Assembly (NCBI GenBank): GCA_900547725.1
Contig: URHR01000034.1
Location: forward strand, 1 to 20,682
Reading direction: 5' to 3'
Source: an uncultured Eubacteriales bacterium
GTDB lineage: Bacteria > Bacillota > Clostridia > Oscillospirales > CAG-272
Length of the DNA stretch: 20,682 nucleotides
This document shows, one piece after another, positions 14,195-20,682 of this stretch. Numbering within the stretch: the first letter of the stretch is position 1; each line of letters begins with the position of its first letter. The translations under genes were made by a program, and so were the position numbers. Under the pieces are notes generated by a model that was not told the DNA's origin, did no database searches, and saw nothing but the letters and a program-made list of their open reading frames with translations.

Positions 14195-14944
14195 CTATCT
14201 CAGCTCAAATTCGCAGGCAAGGCAGGCAAGTACAAACGACGCGGCGGTCTCGGTTCGCAGGATACGGGGTCCCAGTCCCACGGGAATCATCCCCGCCGCC
14301 GTTGCCGCCTCCGCTTCTTCGGGCGAAAAGCCGCCCTCGCTTCCCACCATCACCGAAACGCTTTGCGGAAGCCCCGTTCGCCGCCGCTCCTCCAACACCT
14401 CGCCCAGCGGACGTGTGCCGCCGCCCTCGTAGCAGAACAGCGCCAATCCGTCGGCGACGGCAATCTTTACCGCTTCGCGGAACGGCACTGCGGGAAGCAC
14501 GCGCGGAATCCGCCCCCTGCCGCACTGCTTGGCGGCGGTCAGCGCAATCCGGTTGCGGCGCTCGCCGCGCTCGCGATCCTTTTTCCCGTCTCCGAGCCGC
14601 ACCACACAGCGGGAGCTTTCAAACGGGAGGATCTCACACGCCCCGCACTCCACCGACTTCTGAATCACCTCGTCCAGCTTATCTCCTTTCGGCAGAGCCT
14701 GCAGAACGCGGACGGTATAAGGCGGCTCGGTTGCGGACGGCGACTGCGACAGAACCTCCGCCACAACGCGGTCGGGCAAAAATTCGGTCAGTCGGCAGAG
14801 GTAATCTGTTCCCTCTCCGTTGCACAGCGTAACCGTTTCGCCCGCCGCCATCCGCAGGGAGCGCGAAATATGGTGCGCGTCCTCCCCGAAAACGGTGGCG
14901 GTCCGGTTTTCGATTTGTCCCGAATCAACAAAAAAACGCGGCAT
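14195..14944 (-). CDS. rsmE: 16S rRNA m3U1498 methyltransferase RsmE
   Basis: SAM-dependent methyltransferase of 249 residues, the usual length, that methylates N3 of U1498 in 16S rRNA. A PUA-like N-terminal domain (MPRFFVDS, then DAHHISRSLRMAAGETVTLCNGEG split by a short turn) precedes the SPOUT knot. The knot signatures are LQALPKGDKLDEVIQKSVE, AAKQCGRGRIP, VGSEGGFSPEE and the C-terminal LGPRILRTETA. ATG at 14944 has GGAG 7 bases upstream; an in-frame GTG two codons earlier is too close to that site. It has its own promoter and sits between the PucR-type gene and trkH, both in the same direction. In many Firmicutes it neighbours prmA or dnaJ; neither is in view here. Confidence 0.95.
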   Translation of the reverse strand: MPRFFVDSGQIENRTATVFGEDAHHISRSLRMAAGETVTLCNGEGTDYLCRLTEFLPDRVVAEVLSQSPSATEPPYTVRVLQALPKGDKLDEVIQKSVECGACEILPFESSRCVVRLGDGKKDRERGERRNRIALTAAKQCGRGRIPRVLPAVPFREAVKIAVADGLALFCYEGGGTRPLGEVLEERRRTGLPQSVSVMVGSEGGFSPEEAEAATAAGMIPVGLGPRILRTETAASFVLACLACEFELR

Positions 14945-14973
14945 AGGCACTCTCCATTCAACAGCTTTCCTTT

Positions 14974-15002
14974 ATTGTACTACATTTTGCCCAATCCGTC
15001 AA
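14974..15002 (-). promoter_or_regulatory. Promoter of rsmE
   Basis: On the minus strand TTGACG (14997-15002), 17 bases and TACAAT (14974-14979), giving a leader of about 23 bases to the ATG at 14944. Confidence 0.75.
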
Positions 15003-15092
15003 GTGCTTTTTTGTATTTTTTTACCTATCGGAAGAATTTTTTATTGATAGGGAAAGCATTTGCCAAGTCACAGTAGGCTTCCCCCTATGTAA

Positions 15093-15124
15093 AATGTGGT
15101 GTTGCCAAACGACAACACCACATT
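15093..15124 (-). terminator. Terminator after trkH
   Basis: A 12-bp perfect stem (15093-15104 with 15113-15124) and an 8-base loop begin two bases after the trkH stop codon. On the minus strand the stem is followed by TTTTACA. It ends the esterase-trkA-trkH transcript. Confidence 0.75.
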
Positions 15125-15126
15125 CC

Positions 15127-16581
15127 TTAGTAGCGTTTCCATGTGCTTCTGCCGAACAGAATCAACACGGGGAAAATTTCCAGTCGTCCCGCCAGCATAT
15201 CCAACGTCAGTACGATCTTGGAAAGCGGGCGCAACAACGCATAGCTTGTCGCAGGTCCCACGGCTTCAAGCCCGGGTCCGATGTTGTTGAAGCAGGCAAG
15301 CGTGGCGGAAAATGCCGTGGTCGTACTGACATTGTCCAACGACACCAACAGGAAGCTGACCACCACAATGATGACATACGCGCCGAGATAGGCGTTCGTG
15401 TTTGCAATCACGCGTTCGTCAACCGGCTGCCCGTTCATGCGGATGACCCGCACACTGTTGGGGTGCATCATCTGCTGAATGTTCCGTTTCAGCGTTTTGA
15501 GAACCAGAAGCAGGCGCGCGCACTTGAAGCCGCCGCCCGTACTGCCCGCCGACGCGCCGACCGCCATCAGGATCAGAAGGACGGATTTGGAAAAGGTAGG
15601 CCAGAGGTTGAAATCCGTCGTTCCGAATCCCGTTGTGGTCATAATGCTCGCCACCTGAAAGAACGCATGGCGGAGCGCGGTCGGAATGCTGTCATACATT
15701 CCGCGGATGTTCAGCGTAATCGCAATTCCTGCCGCCAGAACCATTCCCCAATAGAGTCGGAATTCCTCATCGCGCAGAACACTCCGGAACTGTCCGAGCA
15801 GAATCATATAGTAACAGCTGAAGTTCACGCCGAACAGCAGCATAAAGACCGTTGTCACGTTCTGCAGATACGAGCTGTAACTCCCCATGCTGTCCGCCCT
15901 GATTCCGAAACCGCCCGTTCCCGCCGTTCCGAACGCCGTGCAGATCGCGTCAAACACGGGCATTTTCCCAAGCACAAGAAGGAGGAAGTCCGCAACCGTC
16001 AGAAGCACGTAAATCAGGTAGAGAATCGCCGCCGTCCGCCGCATCTTCGGCACCAGTTTTCCCACGTTCGGTCCGGGGCTTTCCGCGCGGAGCAGGTGCA
16101 TGGTAAAGCCTTCGTTCTTGCCGCCCACAGGCGCAACGGCAAGCAGAAAGACCAGAACGCCCATGCCGCCCAACCAATGCGAAAAGGAACGCCAATAGAG
16201 AATGCCGCGGCTCAGCGCCTCCACATCCGGCACAATCGAAGCGCCCGTGGTGGTAAAGCCCGAAACGATCTCAAAGAGCGCGTCAATGAAATTCGGAATC
16301 TCCCCCGAGAGGAAGAACGGCAGTCCGCCGAACAGCGAGAGGGCAATCCACCCAAGTCCTACGCTGACCAAGCCCTCCTTGGCATAAAAGCCGCCGCGCG
16401 CCCGTCTTGTCAGAAGCAGGAGCGTCGCCGCAACCGCCGCAACGACTCCGACCGTCACGGCAAACGCGAACGCGACGTGCAGATCTCTGTCAAACAGCGA
16501 CAGCAGGAGCGCGGGCAGGAGAAAGACCCCCTCCACCGCCAGAAAGAGCGCGCAGATGCGCCCGATCATTTTGTAATTCAC
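15127..16581 (-). CDS. trkH: TrkH/KtrB-family potassium uptake channel
   Basis: Integral membrane potassium translocation subunit of 484 residues. Four pore-loop repeats, each between two helices, are visible with their filter sequences: TTTGAS, GTAGTGGFG, TTTGFGTTD and NNIGPG. The GASAGSTGGGFK stretch before the fourth unit is the hinge typical of the family. It works with the RCK gating protein encoded directly upstream (TrkA), only 12 bases away. The start is GTG at 16581 with AGGGGGAG 5 bases before it; an in-frame ATG three codons on is less well placed. The length and filter fit bacterial TrkH better than short KtrB. In Firmicutes such systems are often controlled by c-di-AMP binding to the RCK subunit; no riboswitch is seen here. 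Confidence 0.95.
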   Translation of the reverse strand: MNYKMIGRICALFLAVEGVFLLPALLLSLFDRDLHVAFAFAVTVGVVAAVAATLLLLTRRARGGFYAKEGLVSVGLGWIALSLFGGLPFFLSGEIPNFIDALFEIVSGFTTTGASIVPDVEALSRGILYWRSFSHWLGGMGVLVFLLAVAPVGGKNEGFTMHLLRAESPGPNVGKLVPKMRRTAAILYLIYVLLTVADFLLLVLGKMPVFDAICTAFGTAGTGGFGIRADSMGSYSSYLQNVTTVFMLLFGVNFSCYYMILLGQFRSVLRDEEFRLYWGMVLAAGIAITLNIRGMYDSIPTALRHAFFQVASIMTTTGFGTTDFNLWPTFSKSVLLILMAVGASAGSTGGGFKCARLLLVLKTLKRNIQQMMHPNSVRVIRMNGQPVDERVIANTNAYLGAYVIIVVVSFLLVSLDNVSTTTAFSATLACFNNIGPGLEAVGPATSYALLRPLSKIVLTLDMLAGRLEIFPVLILFGRSTWKRY

Positions 16582-16593
16582 GGTCGCTCCCCC

Positions 16594-17952
16594 TTAGGCA
16601 AAGATATCGTTCAGCTGCATCAGTACCGTTGCGCCCGAGGACACGACCACCACGCTGTCCCCCTGTTCGAAGCTGGAATCGCCGTTCGGAATCTCGGTAT
16701 GATCGCCGCGGTTGATTCCCACAAGCAGGATGTTTTCCCGCAGCTTCAGCTTCTTCAGCGGCTCTCCGCAGTGCAGGGTATGCTCGTCCACCGGGAATTC
16801 GATCGCCTCCACCTGCCCGTCCGCAATGGTGTGAACCGTAATCGCCGCCCCCGCCTGTTTCTGCATGGCGCGGACATAGCGCACGATGGTACTGCACGAC
16901 AGCTTGCGCGGGCAGATAACGCTTCCGAGCGGCAGGCTGTCCAGCACCCGCCCGTCCTCCATGCGCCCGACCTTGGTGATAATCTGCTTGACCCCGAAGC
17001 CGCTCCCGTACAGCGAAATCACCATGTTCAGTTCGTCCAGTCCCGTCAGTGTGACCAATGCGTCGCAGGAGGCAAGCCCCTCGCCTTCCAGAACCGAACG
17101 ATCCGCCGCGTCCCCCTGAATCACCGTGGTGCGCGGCAGAGCCTTTGCCATCTGTTCGCAAATGTCCGGATCTTTTTCCACCAACTGGACGTCCAGCCGG
17201 CTCTCCTCCAGTGCCTGCGCCAGATAGTAGCTGATCTTTCCGCCGCCGATGAGCATCACGCGTTGCGCGCGGTGCGTCACAATGCCGAGGTTCTTCAGCA
17301 GTTCCGAAAGCACCTCGGTCGACGCGGTTACAAAGACGCGATCCCCCGCGTGCAGAACGAAATTTCCGTCCGGGGCAATGGCATTTCCGCCCCGCAGAAC
17401 CGCGCAGACCAGGACGCGGCAACGCACCAATGTGTTCAGACTGCTCAGCGTCACGTTGCACAGCCGGCTGTCGGCTTCCAGTTTCAGCTCCACGATCTCC
17501 ATCCGTCCCTTTGCAAAGGTGTCCCGTTTGAGAAAGCCCGGGTAACGCAACAGGCGCTCGATTTCGGTTGCCGCCTGCCGCTCGGGATTGACGATCATGG
17601 AAAGTGCGAAAGCGTCCCGCATGGAGTACGCCTGCTCGGCATAGTCGGGGTTGCGGATGCGCGCGATGGTGTGCAGTTTCGGGTTGATGTAATGCGCGGT
17701 CGTGCAGGTCAGCAGGTTGACCTCGTCGCTTCCCGTCACCGCAATCAGCAGGTTCGCGCTCTCCACGCCTGCCTGCCGCAACACCTCCATGGACGCGCAG
17801 TTGCCCATTACGCCCATGACATCGTATCGGTTCAGCCCCGATTCCAGAACACTTCGGTCGGAATCCACCAGCGTGACGTCATGCTCTTCCGCGCACAGCT
17901 GTCTTGCCAACGTTTCTCCGAGTTTTCCGCTCCCTGCAATCAGAATTTTCAC
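16594..17952 (-). CDS. trkA: Trk potassium uptake system gating protein TrkA
   Basis: Cytoplasmic peripheral subunit of 452 residues that binds NAD(H) or nucleotides and gates TrkH. It is a tandem protein: RCK_N 1 at about 1-130 (ILIAGSGKLGETLARQL and the ribose-binding VDSD), RCK_C 1 at about 140-220, RCK_N 2 at about 228-350 (MLIGGGKISYYLAQ) and RCK_C 2 at about 370-452. This two-copy layout is the standard TrkA form, unlike single-copy KtrA. Start GTG at 17952 has GGAGGAG 5 bases before it. It is 25 bases downstream of an esterase gene and 12 bases upstream of trkH, so the three are likely one operon. Confidence 0.95.
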   Translation of the reverse strand: MKILIAGSGKLGETLARQLCAEEHDVTLVDSDRSVLESGLNRYDVMGVMGNCASMEVLRQAGVESANLLIAVTGSDEVNLLTCTTAHYINPKLHTIARIRNPDYAEQAYSMRDAFALSMIVNPERQAATEIERLLRYPGFLKRDTFAKGRMEIVELKLEADSRLCNVTLSSLNTLVRCRVLVCAVLRGGNAIAPDGNFVLHAGDRVFVTASTEVLSELLKNLGIVTHRAQRVMLIGGGKISYYLAQALEESRLDVQLVEKDPDICEQMAKALPRTTVIQGDAADRSVLEGEGLASCDALVTLTGLDELNMVISLYGSGFGVKQIITKVGRMEDGRVLDSLPLGSVICPRKLSCSTIVRYVRAMQKQAGAAITVHTIADGQVEAIEFPVDEHTLHCGEPLKKLKLRENILLVGINRGDHTEIPNGDSSFEQGDSVVVVSSGATVLMQLNDIFA

Positions 17953-17977
17953 GTTTTCTCCTCCGAATCAGACAGTA

Positions 17978-18769
17978 TCAAACGTTACGCAGAACCCAAT
18001 CTGCGGCAAGACCGCTCCATGCACGGATGTCCTCGCGGTCCTCTGCCAACGCCAGACCGTGCGGTCCGTGCGGGTAGATGTGCAGCTCAAACGGAACGCC
18101 GTGATCCCGCAGGCTCTCGCAGAACACCAGCGAATTCTTCACGTTCACGCAGGGATCGTCCGAGGTGTGCCACAGGAACACGGGCGGCGTTGCATCGGTC
18201 ACCTTGTGTTGCAGGTCAAACGCCCCGTGCTCCGCCTCGTACCTTTCCTTGCCAAGCAATTCCATCCCGCTTCCCACATGACCGAATTCGGGTCCGACCG
18301 AAATCACGGGGTAGCAAAGAATCGCACCGTTCGGGCGCGCGCTTTCCGCGTCGGTCGCATCGGGTGTGTGTCCCGCAGGCATCGTCACGTCGTCGTACAG
18401 CAGCGCGGACGCGGCGAGATGTCCGCCCGCCGAGGAGCCGCACACCACCACGCGGTTCGGGTCAATCCCCCACTCCGCCGCATGACTGCGGACCAATTTG
18501 ACCGCCCGCTGTGCATCGGCAAGCCCTGCGGGGAAGCGGTTGGGCGAGACGCGATAATCCACCGTCACCGCCTGTATTCCGTAGCTGTTGAAGCATTGCG
18601 CATACGGCTCCGACTCGTGCAGCGAACGACGCCTGTAGGCTCCGCCCCCAAAAACGATCACGCAGGGCAACGGCTTGTCGGTTGGAATCAGGTAGGTGTG
18701 CAGGGTGTTCGGGGTCTCCGTCCTCTCGGTCAGATACGGGATATCATGCTCCCAGAGCTTCAGTTCCAT
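17978..18769 (-). CDS. Alpha/beta hydrolase, acetylesterase/BD-FAE-like
   Basis: Predicted cytoplasmic esterase of 263 residues without a signal peptide. The oxyanion segment is FGGGAYRRRS near residue 55, in place of the common HGGG. The nucleophile Ser113 lies in GSSAGG. The likely acid is Asp204 or Asp205 in SDDP, and the base is His237 in GPHGL. This triad and spacing match the small esterases often assigned to carbohydrate deacetylation or kynurenine-formamidase-like activity; the substrate is not evident. ATG at 18769 follows AGGAG by 6 bases; the earlier in-frame ATG at 18817 overlaps the -10 region. The promoter is directly upstream, and the gene leads the trkA-trkH operon, an unusual companion for potassium transport. 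Confidence 0.88.
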   Translation of the reverse strand: MELKLWEHDIPYLTERTETPNTLHTYLIPTDKPLPCVIVFGGGAYRRRSLHESEPYAQCFNSYGIQAVTVDYRVSPNRFPAGLADAQRAVKLVRSHAAEWGIDPNRVVVCGSSAGGHLAASALLYDDVTMPAGHTPDATDAESARPNGAILCYPVISVGPEFGHVGSGMELLGKERYEAEHGAFDLQHKVTDATPPVFLWHTSDDPCVNVKNSLVFCESLRDHGVPFELHIYPHGPHGLALAEDREDIRAWSGLAADWVLRNV

Positions 18770-18817
18770 TTCGGTCTCCTTTTCGGGCAGGTTCCGCGCC
18801 CGCTTTTTGATACCCAT

Positions 18818-18846
18818 ATTTTATCACAAAACCGTCCTTTTTTCAA
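18818..18846 (-). promoter_or_regulatory. Promoter of the esterase-trkA-trkH operon
   Basis: On the minus strand TTGAAA (18841-18846), 17 bases and TAAAAT (18818-18823). The leader to the ATG at 18769 is about 42 bases, too short for a known potassium or c-di-AMP riboswitch. Confidence 0.75.
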
Positions 18847-18874
18847 GAGGGAAACGAAAAATTCGGCGGGGAAT

Positions 18875-18903
18875 TCATATCCGCGCCCCCGCTTCCGTAA
18901 ACT
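18875..18903 (+). promoter_or_regulatory. Possible sporulation sigma-E-like promoter of cwlD
   Basis: TCATATC (18875-18881), 14 bases and CGTAAACT (18896-18903) match the Bacillus sigma-E pattern at 6 of 7 and 6 of 8 positions. No sigma-A promoter is seen for cwlD. The predicted start, near 18910, would leave a leader of only about 14 bases, which weakens the call. Confidence 0.3.
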
Positions 18904-18923
18904 GGAGGGAGGGGGTGAGAAAA

Positions 18924-19655
18924 ATGTACAGACCTTTTCGGTTTGCGCTGTTCGTTCTGGCACTGGCGGGCATCTGCATCGGCTTTGCCCTGCCGCAGCT
19001 TTCGGCGCGCCCAAACCGCCCCGCCGCGACCGTAACCGCGCCCTTTACGGTGGTACTGGACGCGGGGCACGGGGGCGAGGACGGCGGCGCGGTATCGGCG
19101 GACGGCTTGCAGGAAAAGACCGTCAATCTCGCCGTGACGCTGGCGGTTCGCGATCTGTTGGAAGCAAACGGCGTTCGGGTGGTTCTGACGAGGGACACAG
19201 ACGTTCTGCTCTACGACCGCACGGTCAATTTCAAAGGGCGAAAAAAAGCGCTCGATCTGGCGGCGCGGCGGAAGATCGCCGAGGAAACGACCGGCGCGGT
19301 GTTCGTCAGCATCCATATGAACGCCTTCCCGCAAAAGCAGTACCGCGGCTTGCAGGTCTGGTACTCCCCGAACGACGCGCGCTCCGCTCCCCTTGCCTCG
19401 GCGATTCAGGAGGAGGTCCGCGCGCGCCTGCAGCCCGAAAACACCCGCAAGACCAAGCAGGCGGGCAGTAATATTTACCTGCTTTATCACCTCAACGTTC
19501 CCGCCGTGCTGATCGAATGCGGCTTTCTCTCCAACCCCGACGAGGCGGCTCTGCTTGCCACCGACGGCTACCGTCAACAGCTTGCGCAAACAGTGGCGCT
19601 CGGGATTCTCTCGGGGCTTGGGAAAATTTCCGACGAAAATGCGCCCCGCTCTTGA
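18924..19655 (+). CDS. cwlD: N-acetylmuramoyl-L-alanine amidase, CwlD-like
   Basis: Zinc amidase (Amidase_3) of 243 residues, close to the ~237 of CwlD. CwlD helps remove peptide from muramic acid to make the muramic-lactam of spore cortex. A signal-anchor helix spans residues about 7-27 (FALFVLALAGICIGFAL). The zinc ligands are His49 in DAGHGG, Glu64 in QEKTVN and the His of VSIHMNA. The catalytic Glu is in ECGFLSN near the end. No SPOR, LysM or SH3 wall-binding domain is attached, again like CwlD. ATG at 18924 follows AGGGGGTGA, close to the full Shine-Dalgarno consensus; an in-frame GTG at 18915 lies within that site. Other short Amidase_3 enzymes exist, so the sporulation role is likely but not proven. 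Confidence 0.85.
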   Translation: MYRPFRFALFVLALAGICIGFALPQLSARPNRPAATVTAPFTVVLDAGHGGEDGGAVSADGLQEKTVNLAVTLAVRDLLEANGVRVVLTRDTDVLLYDRTVNFKGRKKALDLAARRKIAEETTGAVFVSIHMNAFPQKQYRGLQVWYSPNDARSAPLASAIQEEVRARLQPENTRKTKQAGSNIYLLYHLNVPAVLIECGFLSNPDEAALLATDGYRQQLAQTVALGILSGLGKISDENAPRS

Positions 19656-19680
19656 TTTTCCGTCCCATTTGCGGTATAAT
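19652..19680 (+). promoter_or_regulatory. Promoter of radA
   Basis: TTGATT (19652-19657), 17 bases and TATAAT (19675-19680). The -35 box overlaps the last codons of cwlD. The leader is about 143 bases and contains the hairpin element at 19740-19792. Confidence 0.75.
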
Positions 19681-19739
19681 GGTAGAGAGTGAAAGATACA
19701 TCGTCAAAACAGAATCGTTTGAATCGGAACGGATAATCG

Positions 19740-19792
19740 TTATCCCCCCTCGGGGGGAAGCTGTCGCGCCAGCGACTGATGAGGGGGGATAA
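19740..19792. repeat. Palindromic GC-rich repeat-like element in the radA leader
   Basis: A perfect 12-bp outer stem, TTATCCCCCCTC (19740-19751) with GAGGGGGGATAA (19781-19792), encloses a second hairpin GTCGC/GCGAC at 19763-19767/19772-19776. The left arm can also pair with the adjacent run of six G (19744-19749 with 19752-19757), giving two mutually exclusive folds. The look is that of a small extragenic palindromic or MITE-like element; only one copy is in this window. Confidence 0.65.
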
Positions 19793-19829
19793 ATTTTATC
19801 TTCCAAAACAAAAAGGAGCATATTGTCGG

Positions 19830-20682
19830 ATGAAAGGACTGAAAACCGTTTATATCTGCACCGAGTGTGCCTACAAAACCCCGAAGTGGCTCGGGAAATG
19901 CCCGAACTGCGGCGCGTGGAATTCCTTTGCGGAGGATGTGGAAGAAGTCACGCCCGGGGCGGCAACCGCATCAACCGCGCCGAGCCGCCGCGTTGCGATG
20001 ATTCCCACGGCGCAGGACAACCGCGCGGTGGGCTTTGCCGACCTCGAGATCCCCGCCTATATGCGCCAGAACACGGGGCTTGGCGAGCTGGATCGCGTGC
20101 TCGGCGGCGGGTTGGTTCACGGCTCGGTCGTTCTGCTCTCGGGCGAGCCGGGCATCGGAAAATCCACGCTCCTGATGCAGATCTGCGACGTGTTGGGAGA
20201 AACACGGCGGGTACTGTACGTCTCCGGCGAGGAATCGGGCGGTCAGCTCAAACTCCGCGCCAAACGGCTCGGCGTGCGCGGAACAAATCTCTTTATTCTG
20301 ACCGAAACGAACATCGAAAAAATTCTTGCCGAAACCGACCGCGTAAAGCCGGAAGTCGTGATTGTGGACTCGATTCAGACCATCTATGCGGCGGCGCTCA
20401 ACTCCACGCCCGGCAGTGTGACGCAGGTGAAGGAAACGGCGCTCTCCTTCATCAACAAAGCCAAGGGCGAGGGGATGTCGGTTATCATGGTGGGACACGT
20501 CAACAAGGAAGGCAGCATCGCAGGACCGAAGGTTCTGGAGCACATGGTGGACGCGGTGCTCTACTTTGAGGGCGACCGCCAGAACCACTACCGCCTCCTG
20601 CGCGCGGTGAAGAACCGCTTCGGCTCCGTCAACGAATTGGGCATGTTCGAAATGACCGGGGAGGGCATGCGCGAAGTGGCCA
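19830..20682 (+). CDS. radA: DNA repair protein RadA (truncated by window end)
   Basis: ATP-dependent branch-migration helicase of homologous recombination, related to RecA and DnaB. The first 284 of about 455 residues are present and the frame runs off the window without a stop. A C4 zinc finger is formed by Cys10, Cys13, Cys24 and Cys27. The RecA-like core has Walker A GEPGIGKST at 105-113, the Walker B strand EVVIVDSIQT, and the VNKEGSIAGPKVLEHMVD segment. The RadA-specific KNRFG motif is at 261-265. The C-terminal Lon-like domain lies beyond the window. ATG at 19830 has AAAGGAG 11 bases upstream. The gene has its own promoter after cwlD. Confidence 0.95.
   Translation, partial: MKGLKTVYICTECAYKTPKWLGKCPNCGAWNSFAEDVEEVTPGAATASTAPSRRVAMIPTAQDNRAVGFADLEIPAYMRQNTGLGELDRVLGGGLVHGSVVLLSGEPGIGKSTLLMQICDVLGETRRVLYVSGEESGGQLKLRAKRLGVRGTNLFILTETNIEKILAETDRVKPEVVIVDSIQTIYAAALNSTPGSVTQVKETALSFINKAKGEGMSVIMVGHVNKEGSIAGPKVLEHMVDAVLYFEGDRQNHYRLLRAVKNRFGSVNELGMFEMTGEGMREVA

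Noticed and set aside
15094..18501. A very long plus-strand open frame (over 1100 codons) opposite trkH, trkA and the esterase
   Set aside because: It is antisense to three well-recognised genes, has no coherent domain and is rich in Arg, His and Gln, as expected from a GC-rich shadow frame.
18770..18923. Potassium or c-di-AMP riboswitch ahead of the Trk operon or cwlD
   Set aside because: The leader of the esterase-trkA-trkH transcript is only about 42 bases, and no complex fold is visible.

Overview
The window looks like chromosomal DNA from a GC-rich, low-copy housekeeping region of a Gram-positive anaerobe of the class Clostridia, most likely an Oscillospirales or Christensenellales-type gut bacterium. 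This is inferred from the gene set (CwlD-type spore-cortex amidase, an 880-residue radical SAM/DUF2344 fusion, PucR/CdaR-type regulator, GreA, a CtpA-type protease, TrkA/TrkH), strong GGAGG ribosome binding sites, TTG and GTG starts, and clean TTGACA-17-TATAAT promoters. No plasmid, phage, transposase, CRISPR array, rRNA or tRNA gene is visible.

Layout. 1-1053: a NagD-like HAD phosphatase on the minus strand, back to back with an AraC-family regulator on the plus strand (1054-1926); each has a near-consensus promoter in the shared gap. 1980-2600: a small XRE regulator on the minus strand and, divergent from it, a 32-codon peptide gene with a perfect consensus promoter; the two -10 boxes lie in mirror-image copies of one operator-like site. 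2601-9624: a co-directional minus-strand block of rlmB, a ~1070-residue membrane protein and the radical SAM/DUF2344 fusion. The membrane protein has the eight-helix layout and domain order of a P1B-type ATPase, but its catalytic motifs appear lost, and it carries a long proline/lysine-rich N-terminal tail. 9801-14005: a membrane-anchored protein of unknown function, greA, the S41 protease gene and a PucR-type regulator, all minus. 14195-18769: rsmE, then an esterase-trkA-trkH group, minus. 18924-20682: cwlD and radA (truncated by the window end), plus.

How genes work together. TrkA and TrkH form a potassium uptake system (gating subunit and channel), apparently transcribed from one promoter together with an alpha/beta hydrolase. 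RlmB and RsmE modify 23S and 16S rRNA. GreA and the S41 protease are adjacent and probably cotranscribed. CwlD acts on the spore cortex and RadA on recombination intermediates.

The items most worth a second look are the P-type ATPase-like pseudoenzyme and the XRE/micropeptide divergent pair. Next come a dispersed double-hairpin repeat whose two copies differ by compensatory changes, and lysine-proline tetrapeptide expansions in two adjacent genes.
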